Source of the DNA: JAGLGH01 sp034723595
Lineage (GTDB): Archaea; Nanobdellota; Nanobdellia; Woesearchaeales; JAGLGH01
Length of the DNA stretch: 12,544 nucleotides
Assembly: GCA_034723595.1 (NCBI GenBank)
Contig: JAYEPB010000080.1
Span: 1 to 12,544 of the forward strand
Reading direction: 5' to 3'
In this document: in pieces, positions 12,536 to 12,544 of the stretch
Layout: each line of letters opens with the position of its first letter
Position numbering within the stretch: the first letter of the stretch is position 1
The notes under the pieces: model-generated
What the model was told of the DNA's origin: nothing
The model's input: the letters and a program-made list of their open reading frames with translations, nothing else
Databases searched by the model: none
Position numbers and translations under genes: made by a program

Positions 12536-12544
12536 GGACTTTTG

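Overview
The window looks like AT-rich archaeal DNA, probably from a small-genome DPANN-type lineage such as Woesearchaeota. That lineage is an inference; nothing here identifies a species. The archaeal signs are an Sm-like (LSm) protein, an archaeal NadM-like nucleotidyltransferase, promoters with an AACAT element directly before a TATA box, several apparently leaderless genes, and GGTGAT/GGAGGT ribosome binding sites that match the archaeal 16S 3' end. A bacterial-type dephospho-CoA kinase-like gene and a parvulin lipoprotein suggest some bacterial input.

Left two thirds (1-8037, all minus strand): this is one compact operon-like run, read from 8037 down to 680. In transcription order it encodes: a NadM-like adenylyltransferase; a B12-binding-type radical SAM enzyme; a dephospho-CoA-kinase-like P-loop kinase; a frame-disrupted AbrB-like remnant; an 84-residue protein of unknown function; a second radical SAM enzyme with C-terminal cysteines; a DUF3419/BtaA-like SAM-binding protein; a protein whose C-terminal half is a tandem Gly-Glu-Ser-X repeat; a cyanophycin-synthetase/GshF-type ATP-grasp ligase; and a class I methyltransferase. 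A truncated Pol-beta-type nucleotidyltransferase follows at the left edge. Most junctions are nearly gapless: the stop codon lies in or next to the ribosome binding site of the next gene, or overlaps it as ATGA.

This combination of four SAM-dependent enzymes, one carboxylate-amine ligase, two CoA/NAD-like nucleotide enzymes and a repetitive Glu/Ser/Lys/Arg-rich protein does not match a pathway I recognise. The best working idea is a peptide- or cofactor-modification system in which the repeat protein is the substrate or carrier. This is inference.

Right third (8038-12544): a divergent, probably leaderless regulator (winged helix plus PLD/TrmB-like domain) shares the operon's upstream region, where an 8-base direct repeat could be an operator. 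Beyond it are housekeeping-like genes with their own promoters: a secreted small protein with a possible SCP2-like domain; a membrane-anchored OB-fold protein (minus strand); an LSm protein with an acidic tail; a RecB/Cas4-like PD-(D/E)XK nuclease with four candidate Fe-S cysteines; and a SurA/PrsA-like PpiC lipoprotein. The window ends in a T-rich terminator and a cluster of GC-rich inverted repeats cut by the edge. No rRNA, tRNA, CRISPR array or transposase was seen.
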